A stretch of DNA of 36,669 bases from Rhodospirillaceae bacterium. GTDB taxonomy: Bacteria > Pseudomonadota > Alphaproteobacteria > SHVP01. Both the position numbers and the translations under genes were made by a program. Below the pieces are notes generated by a model. The model worked only from the letters and a program-made list of their open reading frames with translations, was not told the origin of the DNA and did no database searches. Where the stretch lies: the NCBI GenBank assembly GCA_002701885.1, contig NZXH01000047.1, positions 1-36,669 of the forward strand. Direction: 5' to 3'. Each line of letters starts with the position of its first letter. Position 1 is the first letter of the stretch. Positions 17,814 through 26,238 of this stretch are shown one piece after another.

Positions 17814-19740
17814 TTATCAAGAAAGTAAACATTCAAATTTATTCAAACCTGAAAGTATCATTATATTTTTAGTAATAATGACTTTATTTACAATTATTCC
17901 AATGAAACTGTATGCGGAAAAGTATATAGAATCTGAATACTTTATCCAGAAAGTACAGAATAATACTTTGCCTTCTATTGAAAATCGTATTCCAAAAAAA
18001 CCTAGATTAATTAATGTCGAAGAACCTGGAAAATATGGTGGAGAGATCAGAATGTTCATTGGGCGTACTAAAGATATTCGCCTTATGGTAGTATACGGAT
18101 ACTCTAGGTTAGTAGGGTATAATATAAATAGGGATCTAGTTCCTGATATACTTGAAAAGTTTGAAATTATAGACAATAAAAAATTTACTTTTTATTTAAG
18201 GAAAGGACATAAATGGTCTGATGGAACTGAGTTTACTTCAGAGGATTTCAGGTATTGGTGGCAAGACGTAGCAAATAATGAAAAATTATCTCCCTCTGGA
18301 CCACCCAATGATATGATTCAAGATAACGAAGCTCCAGAATTCAAGGTTATTGATAAATACACAGTTCAATACGAGTGGAAAAAACCCAAAACATCTTTTT
18401 TAAATCGTTTAGCTAGCGCCTCTCCTTTATTTATATATCGACCAGCACATTATTTGAAACAATTTCATATAAAGTATACGCCTGAAGAAGATATTAAAAA
18501 AAACAATAAAAGTAAAAGGAACTGGGCAGCTATACATAACAAAAAAGATAACTTATATAAATTTGACAACCCAGACCTTCCTACTCTTCAGCCTTGGTTT
18601 AATTCAACCAGTCCACCTGCAACAAGATATATATTTAAAAAAAATCCATACTTTCATAGGGTGGATCAAAATGGAAGACAACTGCCTTACTTAAATCAAG
18701 TGAGGTTTTCTCAAGTTTCAGCTTCGTTGATAGCAGCTAAAGCCGGTGCAGGTGAGTCTGATTTACAAGCCAGAAATTTAAGCCTAAAAAGTTTTCCCTT
18801 TTTAAAAAAGAATGAAATTAAACTCGGGGACAACTCAAAGTATAAAACATATCTTTGGAAGGGTGCTAAAGGGTCTCACATAGCACTTTTTCCAAATCTA
18901 AATATTAATAACGAAATTCTAAAAGAGTTATTTAGGGATGTTAGGTTTAGAAGGGCATTATCATTAAGTATTGATAGAGAGTTAATCAATGAAGCATTAT
19001 ATTTTGGTCTTGCTTCAGAAAGTAATAATACTGTTTTAAAAGAAAGTGAACTATTTAAGGAAAAATATAAAACTTCTTGGACTCAGTATGATATTGATAA
19101 AGCAAATGACCTACTAGATAAAATAGGAACAATTAATAAGGGTAGTGATGGTTTCCGCGTAATGAAGAATGGGAAAAGACTAGAAATAATTGTTGAAACC
19201 TCTGGGGAAAGCGAAGAAGAAACTGATGTTTTAGAATTAATAAAAGAAAGCTGGGAAGAAATTGGTATAAAGTTATTTTCAAAACCATCACAAAGAGATG
19301 TTCTGAGAAATAGAATTTTTTCTGGTGAAACAATGATGGCGGTCTGGTCAGGTCTAGAAAACGGCATTCCAACTAGGAATTTTGAACCGAGAGAATTGGC
19401 TGTTACTTCTCAACAACAATTTCAATGGCCAAAGTGGGGTCAATATGTTGAAACAAGAGGGTTGTCGGGAGAAAAAGCAGATTTGAAAGAAGTTATAATG
19501 CTTAATGATTTACTAGTTAAATGGCAAAATACATCGGAACAAAATTTAAGAAAGAAAATATGGCAAGATATGCTCGATATTCATGCTGATCAAGTCTACA
19601 CTATTGGAATAGTTTCTGGAGTAAAACAGCCAGTTGTAGTAAGAAAAAACCTCAAAAATGTTCCTAAAAATGGAATTTATAATTGGGACCCAGGGGCACA
19701 TTTTGGTATCTACATGCCCGACACATTTTGGTTAGAATAA
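17806..19740 (+). CDS. Extracellular solute-binding protein family 5 (large type)
   Basis: Periplasmic substrate receptor of the importer. From the ATG at 17806 it is 644 aa, with a Lys/His-containing N-region, a hydrophobic core (residues 18-33) and a probable cleavage site after LYA (37). An upstream in-frame ATG at 17773 would hide the signal peptide behind 11 extra residues and extend the overlap with the ATPase, so I reject it. Family-5 features: LVPDILEKFEI, LRKGHKWSDGTEFTSEDFRYWW, YRPAHYLKQFH, FKKNPYFHRVD, and DVRFRRALSLSIDRELIN. The length exceeds DppA/OppA (about 535 aa) and resembles the large binding proteins that in several bacteria import oligosaccharides or modified peptides. 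The ligand cannot be deduced. Confidence 0.92.
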   Translation: MFNYQESKHSNLFKPESIIIFLVIMTLFTIIPMKLYAEKYIESEYFIQKVQNNTLPSIENRIPKKPRLINVEEPGKYGGEIRMFIGRTKDIRLMVVYGYSRLVGYNINRDLVPDILEKFEIIDNKKFTFYLRKGHKWSDGTEFTSEDFRYWWQDVANNEKLSPSGPPNDMIQDNEAPEFKVIDKYTVQYEWKKPKTSFLNRLASASPLFIYRPAHYLKQFHIKYTPEEDIKKNNKSKRNWAAIHNKKDNLYKFDNPDLPTLQPWFNSTSPPATRYIFKKNPYFHRVDQNGRQLPYLNQVRFSQVSASLIAAKAGAGESDLQARNLSLKSFPFLKKNEIKLGDNSKYKTYLWKGAKGSHIALFPNLNINNEILKELFRDVRFRRALSLSIDRELINEALYFGLASESNNTVLKESELFKEKYKTSWTQYDIDKANDLLDKIGTINKGSDGFRVMKNGKRLEIIVETSGESEEETDVLELIKESWEEIGIKLFSKPSQRDVLRNRIFSGETMMAVWSGLENGIPTRNFEPRELAVTSQQQFQWPKWGQYVETRGLSGEKADLKEVIMLNDLLVKWQNTSEQNLRKKIWQDMLDIHADQVYTIGIVSGVKQPVVVRKNLKNVPKNGIYNWDPGAHFGIYMPDTFWLE

Positions 19741-19758
19741 TTAAGGGTTATAAAGCTA

Positions 19759-20784
19759 ATGTTCAATTATCTAATTCAAAGAATGTTTGTTATGATACCT
19801 ACTCTACTGGTAATTAGTTTTCTTATATTTGTAATAATCCAACTTCCTCCAGGGGATTATTTATCTAATCAACTTCTAGAACTTCAATCTCAAGGTGATT
19901 CAGCCGCTGCAGAACGAATAGCTTTTTTAAGAGAACAGTACGGTCTTGATAAGCCCTTTATACAACAATATGGAATCTGGTTAGGAGTCTTACCTGGTAA
20001 TGAAGGTTTCTCTGGACTTCTTCAGGGAGATTTTGGTCAATCTTTCGAGTTTGATATGCCAGTAAGTGAAGTAATCGGTGATAAAATATGGCTATCAATA
20101 ATTGTTTCTTTCGCTACAATAATTTTTACCTGGGTTGTTTCTTTTCCAATCGGTGTTTATTCAGCAACTCATCAATATAGTGTAGGTGATCATTCACTTA
20201 CACTAATTGGCTTCTTGGGTCTTGCGACCCCTAATTTTCTTTTAGCTTTAGTTTTACTATATTTTGCAAACGTATGGTTTGGAACTGAAATTGGCGGGTT
20301 AATGGATGAAAAATATCTCGATCAGCCCTGGTCATTTGATAAATTTATGTCTGTGTTAGAGCATTTATGGGTCCCAGTTGTGGTTATTGGAACATCTGGA
20401 ACAGCTGGTATGATAAGAAGGTTACGGGCCAACCTTTTAGACGAGCTCCAAAAACAATATGTTACTACTGCTAAAGCAAAAGGACTACATGACTTCAAAA
20501 CTTTACTAAAATACCCTTTAAGAATGTCATTAAACCCTTTCATAGCAGATATAGGAAATCTTTTACCTCAAGTTGTTTCTGGAGCAGCAATAGTATCTGT
20601 GGTTCTATCGTTACCAACAACTGGACCTATGCTTCTACAAGCACTCCAGTCACAAGATCAATATTTGGCTGGATCTTTTCTCATGGGACTAGCCCTTTTA
20701 ACTGTTGTAGGAATGTTTCTCTCAGACTTAGCATTAGCAGCTCTGGACCCAAGAATAAGGTTAGGTGAAAGTGCATCAAAATGA
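19759..20784 (+). CDS. ABC importer permease, DppB/OppB type
   Basis: 341-aa inner-membrane permease with six predicted helices, starting FNYLIQRMFVMIPTLLVISFLIFVIIQLPPGDY, the usual OppB opening (shown only as a landmark; key residues PPGD at ~31-34). A long first periplasmic region carries FLREQYGLDKPFIQQYG. The cytoplasmic EAA loop reads RANLLDELQKQYVTTAKAKG, followed by the LLKYPLR element that contacts the ATPase. An AAGGGT ribosome-site-like tract lies about 12 bases before the ATG. The stop overlaps the next permease start in an ATGA motif, showing strict coupling of the two channel halves. Confidence 0.95.
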   Translation: MFNYLIQRMFVMIPTLLVISFLIFVIIQLPPGDYLSNQLLELQSQGDSAAAERIAFLREQYGLDKPFIQQYGIWLGVLPGNEGFSGLLQGDFGQSFEFDMPVSEVIGDKIWLSIIVSFATIIFTWVVSFPIGVYSATHQYSVGDHSLTLIGFLGLATPNFLLALVLLYFANVWFGTEIGGLMDEKYLDQPWSFDKFMSVLEHLWVPVVVIGTSGTAGMIRRLRANLLDELQKQYVTTAKAKGLHDFKTLLKYPLRMSLNPFIADIGNLLPQVVSGAAIVSVVLSLPTTGPMLLQALQSQDQYLAGSFLMGLALLTVVGMFLSDLALAALDPRIRLGESASK

Positions 20785-21950
20785 CAAATACAAATAAAAA
20801 CGAAATGAGAGAACATTATGTAAATAAAAAACCTTTTGACCCTCAATCAATTGAGAAAATGAGTGCATCTCAAGAAAAGTTTTTTATGGCATCACAATGG
20901 AAAATGATGTGGTGGAAATTACTAAGACATAAACTGGCAGTTTATTCTGGATGCATACTTTTATTTTTATACTTTTCTATTTTAATTAGTGAATTTTTAG
21001 CCCCTTATGCTCTAGACTCTAGAGATAGGAGAAATATTTTTGCTCCTCCCCAATCCATAAATTTATTTCATGAAGGTGAATTTATTGGCCCCTTTGTTTA
21101 CGGTTACAAAAAAGTTTTAAATACCGAAACATTAGAAAGGGAGTATACAATAAGTAAAAATAAAATATATAAAATTAGATTTTTATGTAGTGGAGATAAG
21201 TACAAATTTTGGGGAATGATTAATTCGAGTTTTCACTTATTTTGTCCTTCCAAAAAAGGTTACCTTTATATATTAGGTACCGATCGTCTTGGAAGAGATA
21301 TGCTATCTAGAATAATCTATGGAACTAGAATTTCTTTAACAGTTGGGCTAATAGGAATAACCATAAGTTTTTTTCTTGGAATAACATTAGGGGGTCTTGC
21401 CGGATATTTTGGCGGTTGGGTTGATAGTTTAGTGCAAAGAAGCATAGAAATTATTAGATCATTTCCAGAACTACCCCTTTGGATGGCTTTATCAGCGGCA
21501 CTACCAGCTACTTGGAGCCCCATATTAATTTATTTGGGAATAACAATAATCTTGGGTTTGATAGACTGGACAGGATTAGCAAGAGCAGTAAGGTCTAAAT
21601 TATTATCCTTAAGAGAAGAAGATTTTGCTACTGCGGCTGTTCTTATGGGGGCAAGTCCAAAAAGAGTCATAGCAAGGCATTTATTACCATCATTTATGAG
21701 TCATCTAATTGCTTCAGCAACTTTGTCAATACCGGCAATGATACTTGGTGAAACTGCTTTATCATTTTTAGGTTTAGGCTTAAGACCCCCTATAACTAGT
21801 TGGGGAGTTCTATTAAACGAAGCGCAAAATATCAACGCTGTAGCACTACATCCTTGGTTAATATTCCCAGTAGCTCCAGTAATAATAACTGTCTTAGCCT
21901 TAAATTTTTTTGGTGATGGACTTAGAGATGCAGCAGACCCATATAAATAA
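20781..21950 (+). CDS. ABC importer permease, DppC/OppC type with enlarged periplasmic segment
   Basis: 389 aa, longer than typical DppC (about 300). After a cytoplasmic N-tail and the first helix (~52-72), roughly 85 extra residues precede the LGTDRLGRDMLSRIIYGTRISL motif (part of the family's second block). They include GPFVYGYKK and KFWGMINSSFHLFCPSKKGY, which probably form an extra periplasmic subdomain against the binding protein. The remaining helices and the EAA loop (SLREEDFATAAVLMGASPKR, then HLLPSF) are standard. It overlaps the upstream permease by 4 bases and ends one base from the convergent methyltransferase gene. The insertion is of a kind known with large family-5 binding proteins, so it supports an unusual or bulky ligand. 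Confidence 0.93.
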   Translation: MTNTNKNEMREHYVNKKPFDPQSIEKMSASQEKFFMASQWKMMWWKLLRHKLAVYSGCILLFLYFSILISEFLAPYALDSRDRRNIFAPPQSINLFHEGEFIGPFVYGYKKVLNTETLEREYTISKNKIYKIRFLCSGDKYKFWGMINSSFHLFCPSKKGYLYILGTDRLGRDMLSRIIYGTRISLTVGLIGITISFFLGITLGGLAGYFGGWVDSLVQRSIEIIRSFPELPLWMALSAALPATWSPILIYLGITIILGLIDWTGLARAVRSKLLSLREEDFATAAVLMGASPKRVIARHLLPSFMSHLIASATLSIPAMILGETALSFLGLGLRPPITSWGVLLNEAQNINAVALHPWLIFPVAPVIITVLALNFFGDGLRDAADPYK

Positions 21951-21951
21951 C

Positions 21952-22773
21952 TCATAATTTTTTTATCCACAAGCTTGATTCAAAGGCATTATTTAATAGT
22001 GGTAATCTATGTAAAAAAGTTTTTTCAATTTCTTTATATAAATAAGATTTTATATAGTTACTTGCCCATTCAATACTCCATCTATCAGATAAAAGTAATG
22101 TAGCAACTAAAGTCTGTTCATTATAATTTCTCCAACTCCATGAATTTGGGTAATTATCAGGAAGAAAAATATCATGTACATGCACTAACGCTCCTATTTT
22201 TAATTTTGGAATAATATGATTAAATATTATATCTACATCGCTTCCAGGCATTAAAATATGACTGGAATCAATAAATAAAATATCTATTTGGTCGAACGAA
22301 AAGTTATCTATATTTAAATCTTGAATTTTTAATTCGATGTGATTGATAAATGGAAGATTTTTTATATTGGCTCGAGGTTTAGGGTCAATACAAACTAAAT
22401 CACATTTTATTTTATTATCTACTATGCCTTTTGAAAGAAACCTTGAGGAGTGACCAGAACCAATCTCAATAATTTTTTTAGGCTTATTTTTTCTTATCAT
22501 AAAATAAGTTGATGCAGCATCTAATCTTGGGAACCAATCTTGGTTCCATCTTGGCTCCGGTTCAAAAGTAGTGCTTAGATCTATAAGATTATCTTCATAC
22601 TCAGTAATAGATTGAATATTTAAAATCATATTATGAAAATATTTATTAAAAAATTTTTCTAGATATCTGTATTTCCTAGTTTTAAAGCTTTTAATATACC
22701 GATGAGGTATAAATATTCCTTTACTTCTAAGACCAGTTAGGGTTAGGAATTCGTTTATTTTCCTTTTTATCAT
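21952..22773 (-). CDS. Class I SAM-dependent methyltransferase
   Basis: 273 aa with a Rossmann methyltransferase domain of the Methyltransf_24-like kind. Motif I is IIEIGSGHSSRFLSKG (~97-112). CDLVCIDPKPR supplies the acidic ribose-binding residue, and DILFIDSSHILMPGSDV gives the post-motif loop, followed by HVHDIFLPDNYP. The Asp/His-rich pattern (DSSH, HVHD) is typical of sugar or small-molecule methyltransferases in glycan clusters. It lies on the minus strand downstream of the MBL-hydrolase gene (14-base gap) and ends one base from the importer operon. Glycan methylation is a plausible role by context; the substrate is unknown. Confidence 0.85.
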   Translation of the reverse strand: MIKRKINEFLTLTGLRSKGIFIPHRYIKSFKTRKYRYLEKFFNKYFHNMILNIQSITEYEDNLIDLSTTFEPEPRWNQDWFPRLDAASTYFMIRKNKPKKIIEIGSGHSSRFLSKGIVDNKIKCDLVCIDPKPRANIKNLPFINHIELKIQDLNIDNFSFDQIDILFIDSSHILMPGSDVDIIFNHIIPKLKIGALVHVHDIFLPDNYPNSWSWRNYNEQTLVATLLLSDRWSIEWASNYIKSYLYKEIEKTFLHRLPLLNNAFESSLWIKKL

Positions 22774-22787
22774 TTATCTAAGATTAC

Positions 22788-23621
22788 CTACAGAACTATC
22801 TTTAAACCTTCTCTAGCTACTAAAGTACCTGGCCTTTTTGTTTCTGCTTCAATAGAAATTTTATCCATAAAAGAGTCCTCATGACTCGGATCATGATGAA
22901 AAATACATAGTCTCTCTGCCTCAGCCAAGTCACATAATTTAGCACCTTCTTCCCATGTAGAATGACCCCAGTGCTGTCTATCTTTGAACTCTTCTTCCGT
23001 AAACATTGAATCATAAATAACAATATTAGCCCCTTCAATGAGTCTAAGAATATTTTTATCTGGTTCACCAGGAATATGATTTGTATCAGTAATATAACAG
23101 ATAGACTTATCATAAAAATTTATCCTGTATCCAGTTGCTCCATTTTCATGATTAAGGGGGCATGTTTTTATTTGTATATCATCTGAAAAAACTAGATTTT
23201 CACCAGCAAAAAAATCTGTAAAATTCATACTACAGGGAAAAATATCTAAACCAACAGGCCAAACTGGCTCTTTCATAATGCTAGACAATACATTTTTTAT
23301 ATTATTTTTTGGTTTTAAGTGACCTGAAAAAAATTCAATTTTATTTTTTTGATTAAATGCAGGAGAAAAAAATGGCAATCCACAGATATGATCATAGTGA
23401 GTATGCGAAAAAAAAATTCTGAAATTGTTAATATCTTCTTTAACTAGTTCATTCCCTAAATACCTTATACCTGTACCAGAATCGAAAATAAAAACTTCAT
23501 TTCCACACCTTATTTCCACGCATGATGTGTTGCCACCATATTTTGCCACCTTAGGGTCACTACAGGCAATACTGCCCCGGACTCCCCAAAACTTTACAAA
23601 AAATTTATTATTCTTCTTCAA
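22788..23621 (-). CDS. MBL-fold metallohydrolase
   Basis: 277-aa metallo-beta-lactamase-fold protein of the PhnP/RNase-Z-like group (COG1235-like). It begins VKFWGVRGSIACSDP and YGGNTSCVEI, a characteristic opening. The metal motif HTHYDH is at residues 73-78, further ligands lie in CPLNHENGATG and ITDTNH, and the terminal His patch is CIFHHDPSHED. The start is TTG at 23621, preceded by a GGTAGGG-like purine tract; no ATG lies near the conserved N-terminus. The family includes phosphodiesterases and ribonuclease-like enzymes, so I leave the activity open. It is followed 14 bases later by the methyltransferase gene, and the regulator gene lies upstream on the same strand with a 41-base gap. 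Confidence 0.88.
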   Translation of the reverse strand: MKKNNKFFVKFWGVRGSIACSDPKVAKYGGNTSCVEIRCGNEVFIFDSGTGIRYLGNELVKEDINNFRIFFSHTHYDHICGLPFFSPAFNQKNKIEFFSGHLKPKNNIKNVLSSIMKEPVWPVGLDIFPCSMNFTDFFAGENLVFSDDIQIKTCPLNHENGATGYRINFYDKSICYITDTNHIPGEPDKNILRLIEGANIVIYDSMFTEEEFKDRQHWGHSTWEEGAKLCDLAEAERLCIFHHDPSHEDSFMDKISIEAETKRPGTLVAREGLKIVL

Positions 23622-23662
23622 AAAACCCTACCTAATTAAGTTTATAAATATTAAAAAAAACC

Positions 23663-24361
23663 TTAAACTAGTGAAAAATTTAATTTATAACCACCTTCTT
23701 CATTTGTTAAATACACTGGCTTTTTATAATCAATTTCAATCTTTTTTCTTATCTTGTATATGTGCGTTTCTAAAGTATGAGTATCTATTGACTTATTGTA
23801 CCCCCAAACCTCTTTTAATAAAACATTTTTTGGTACCAAAAAATTTTCTTCCATAGATAAATACTCAATTATAGCCGATTCCTTGTCAGTAAGCTTTATA
23901 ACTTTATCTAAATTATCCTTATAAATAATTATTTTTAAATGGGGAAAAAAAATTAAATTACCAATAAATACTTTCTTATTTTTTTTATTTAATAAAATCT
24001 GAAAATTATTATTAATAGATATAATAAATTCTTTAAATACAATTGGAATTTTTATGCGATAAAAAATAAAATTTGAAAACACTTTATCGGATATACTTAT
24101 TTCATTACCAGAAATTAAATATACTGGAATTTTAAAGTCGTATTTTACAAAATACTTTGTGTCTATCAGTGCAATTAAGTCTATAACGCTACTGTCACCA
24201 ATTAAGCAGTCATACTTTTCATCTTTAAATACCTCTTGGAATTTATCTTCATCATGTAAAATTTGTGCGTTGAAATTTTCAGTCTGATTTATCAAAGTTT
24301 GAATTTCACTTTCTAAGACTTCGTTACCTAAGCATAGCAATATATTTTTTTTATCATTCAT
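23663..24361 (-). CDS. OmpR-type winged-helix regulator with atypical receiver domain
   Basis: 232 aa. The C-terminal ~95 residues form an OmpR/PhoB winged helix: KLTDKESAIIEYLSME, LLKEVWGYNKSIDTHTLETHI (recognition-helix region), YKIRKKIE, and EEGGYKLNF hairpin. The N-terminal ~115 residues have the size and strand pattern of a receiver (ILLCLGNEV, YDCLIGDSS, KIPVYLISGNE), but the acidic pair at the first strand and the conserved Lys are not obvious, so phosphorylation is doubtful. I place the start at the ATG at 24361. The longer reading to 24499 adds 46 hydrophobic residues that overlap the divergent transpeptidase gene. Sixty-four bases separate the two divergent starts, so it could control that gene. 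Confidence 0.82.
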   Translation of the reverse strand: MNDKKNILLCLGNEVLESEIQTLINQTENFNAQILHDEDKFQEVFKDEKYDCLIGDSSVIDLIALIDTKYFVKYDFKIPVYLISGNEISISDKVFSNFIFYRIKIPIVFKEFIISINNNFQILLNKKNKKVFIGNLIFFPHLKIIIYKDNLDKVIKLTDKESAIIEYLSMEENFLVPKNVLLKEVWGYNKSIDTHTLETHIYKIRKKIEIDYKKPVYLTNEEGGYKLNFSLV

Positions 24362-24425
24362 TTTTTGTTTTGTTCTAGATGTTCTTTTAAGTATTATATA
24401 CTTTTTATAATCTAATTTAAAATAT

Positions 24426-24932
24426 ATGAAAAAAAATATAATAGAAATTTTTTCAAAGTCAAAACAGTTAAAATGGATGGGGAAAATATTTCCCTGCAAT
24501 ATTGGATCTGGTGGGATAACTGAAAATAAAGTTGAAGGAGATAAGTGTACCCCCAGAGGAACTTACCCCTTAAGAGAAATAATGTATAGGCATGATAGAA
24601 TAAATAAAATACATACCAAATTAAAAAAGAGGCGAATTGAGAAAAATTTCAAATGGTGTGACGACCCTAAGGATATAAATTATAATAAGTTCCTTATAGG
24701 GCAGTATAAAGCTTCTTGTGAAAATCTATGGAGAAAAGATAATATTTATGACCTTGTTGTTATTATTGGGTACAACGATGAACCCGTTATACCATATAAA
24801 GGAAGTGCAATCTTTATGCATTCTGAAGGAAGTAAAAAATCTCATACAAAAGGTTGCATATCACTAAGTGTAAAGCATTTAATTTATATAGTTGAAAATA
24901 TAGAAGAAAATACACTGGTAAAAATTATTTAA
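24426..24932 (+). CDS. L,D-transpeptidase (YkuD) catalytic-domain protein
   Basis: 168-aa single-domain YkuD protein of the short COG3786-like kind. It has CNIGSGGITENKVEGDKCTPRG near the N-terminus (here only the GxxGxxxxKxEGDxxTPxG pattern matters). The catalytic region is AIFMHSEGSKKSHTKGCISLS, with His132, His140 and the nucleophile Cys144. Such enzymes form or remodel 3-3 peptidoglycan cross-links or attach proteins to peptidoglycan. No signal peptide is visible, which is usual for annotated members of this short group but leaves the route to the periplasm unclear. It is divergent from the winged-helix regulator, and its last 4 bases overlap the convergent yggS gene. Confidence 0.87.
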   Translation: MKKNIIEIFSKSKQLKWMGKIFPCNIGSGGITENKVEGDKCTPRGTYPLREIMYRHDRINKIHTKLKKRRIEKNFKWCDDPKDINYNKFLIGQYKASCENLWRKDNIYDLVVIIGYNDEPVIPYKGSAIFMHSEGSKKSHTKGCISLSVKHLIYIVENIEENTLVKII

Positions 24933-25585
24933 CTTTTAGATCTTGGGCCAAATATTTTTTGCCCTATTCTTACTTGTGTTGATCCAAATTCTATGGCTAT
25001 TTTAAAATCTGATGACATGCCCATACTCATTTCTTTAAGTCCTAATTCTTTTGCTAAGTTACTAATGAGTGCAAAATGTAAGCTAGGTTCTTCATTAAGA
25101 GGTGGGATACACATTAATCCGACAATATTTATATCTAGATTTTTTTTACATAATTTATATAAATTTATGCATTCCTCAGGACTTACCCCTCCTTTCTGCT
25201 TTTCCGATCCAGAATTTACTTGAATGTAATATTTAAGCTTTCTGTTCATTTTTTTTTCGTATAAATCTAACTTCTCTGCTAAAGAGTATCTATCTACAGA
25301 TTCAACAGCATCAAATATATTCACAACATCCTTTACTTTATTCTTTTGTAAAGACCCGATAAAATGAAGTTTTATATTAGAATATTTTTCTTTTAGGTAT
25401 GGCCATTTTAATTTTGCTTCTTGGATTTTATTTTCTCCAAACAATAAATGCCCTTGTTTAATTATAGTTTCAATATTTTCTGTATTTTGTTGTTTGGAAA
25501 CTATTTGAATTTGTGTATTTTTTGATATATTTGCAATATCATTGTAGCATTCTTCTAAATTTTTTATTATTAAGTTTTTAATCAT
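24929..25585 (-). CDS. YggS-family pyridoxal-phosphate homeostasis protein
   Basis: 218-aa PLP-binding barrel protein (PLPBP/YggS) that buffers pyridoxal phosphate and affects amino-acid balance. The PLP lysine is Lys31 in IQIVSKQQ, followed by FGENKIQEA (49-57). The barrel continues with LHFIGSLQKNK, YYIQVNSGSEKQKGG and GLMCIPP, and ends with the phosphate-binding LSMGMSSDFKIAIEFGSTQVR block and IGQKIFGPR. Every family landmark is in order. The gene is divergent from the ThiE-like gene, with only 15 bases between start codons, so each promoter must lie inside the other gene or be shared upstream. Confidence 0.95.
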   Translation of the reverse strand: MIKNLIIKNLEECYNDIANISKNTQIQIVSKQQNTENIETIIKQGHLLFGENKIQEAKLKWPYLKEKYSNIKLHFIGSLQKNKVKDVVNIFDAVESVDRYSLAEKLDLYEKKMNRKLKYYIQVNSGSEKQKGGVSPEECINLYKLCKKNLDINIVGLMCIPPLNEEPSLHFALISNLAKELGLKEMSMGMSSDFKIAIEFGSTQVRIGQKIFGPRSKS

Positions 25586-25600
25586 GATAACAGGTACAAT

Positions 25601-26221
25601 GTGAATTCATCAATTGAAATTCTGAGTAAAAAATCTACTAAATTAGATAGATTTGCAAAAGTGAAAAATACCAAATTTCTTCCAACTCTTTGGTTCTTTA
25701 CTGATTATCATAGAAATCCTGACCCATTTAGTATTTTAAATCAACTCCCAAAAAATACTGGGGTTGTTTTTAGAGATTACAAAGCACCAAAAAGAAAAAA
25801 TATGGCTAAGAAAATGGCAGATTTCTGCAAAAAAAATAATTTAATTTTACTTATTGGTGGAGATTCCAAACTGGCATTAGAGGTTGGAGCTTCTGGTATA
25901 CATATTCCTCAATTCAATAATTTAAGTTTACCGTATCTTCGACCTAAAAAATCAGAATGGATAATTTCAGCTTCTGTTCATAGTAAAAATATGTTTAGGA
26001 GAGTTAATTATTTAGGGGCAAATGTCATTTTTTTATCTCCTTTTTTTCAGACGCTTAGCCATCCCTATGTCAAACCTAGAGATAGATATTACTTATATAG
26101 ACTAACAAAAGAATTCAGTATATTTTCTATAGCACTAGGTGGTATAAACACAGATAACATTACAAAGTTGAATGGATCTGGTATTAATGGTATAGCTGCA
26201 ATCTCCGGTTTTTTTAAATAA
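25601..26221 (+). CDS. Thiamine-phosphate-synthase-like protein (ThiE/TenI family)
   Basis: 206-aa TIM-barrel protein of the ThiE/TenI family. Seen: LWFFTDYHR (first strand), TGVVFRDYKAP in the place of the ThiE QLR-K element, LLIGGDSKLALEVGASGIHIPQ (the ThiE GVHLGQ equivalent), SASVHS, LSPFFQTLSHP (equivalent of GPxFxTxTK) and ALGGINTDNI. Several catalytic and substrate positions differ from true ThiE, notably the TK of the GPxFxTxTK loop. It may therefore be a TenI-like or otherwise repurposed member, and I give no symbol. The start is GTG at 25601, because the nearby ATG at 25599 runs straight into a stop; GG lies eight bases before the GTG. It is divergent from yggS and followed by the cupin gene after 17 bases. 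Confidence 0.8.
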   Translation: MNSSIEILSKKSTKLDRFAKVKNTKFLPTLWFFTDYHRNPDPFSILNQLPKNTGVVFRDYKAPKRKNMAKKMADFCKKNNLILLIGGDSKLALEVGASGIHIPQFNNLSLPYLRPKKSEWIISASVHSKNMFRRVNYLGANVIFLSPFFQTLSHPYVKPRDRYYLYRLTKEFSIFSIALGGINTDNITKLNGSGINGIAAISGFFK

Positions 26222-26238
26222 TTTGTGTAATATCCAAA

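Noticed and set aside
24362-24499. 46-residue N-terminal extension of the winged-helix regulator
   Set aside because: Overlaps the divergent L,D-transpeptidase start and has no receiver-like sequence; the ATG at 24361 is better.
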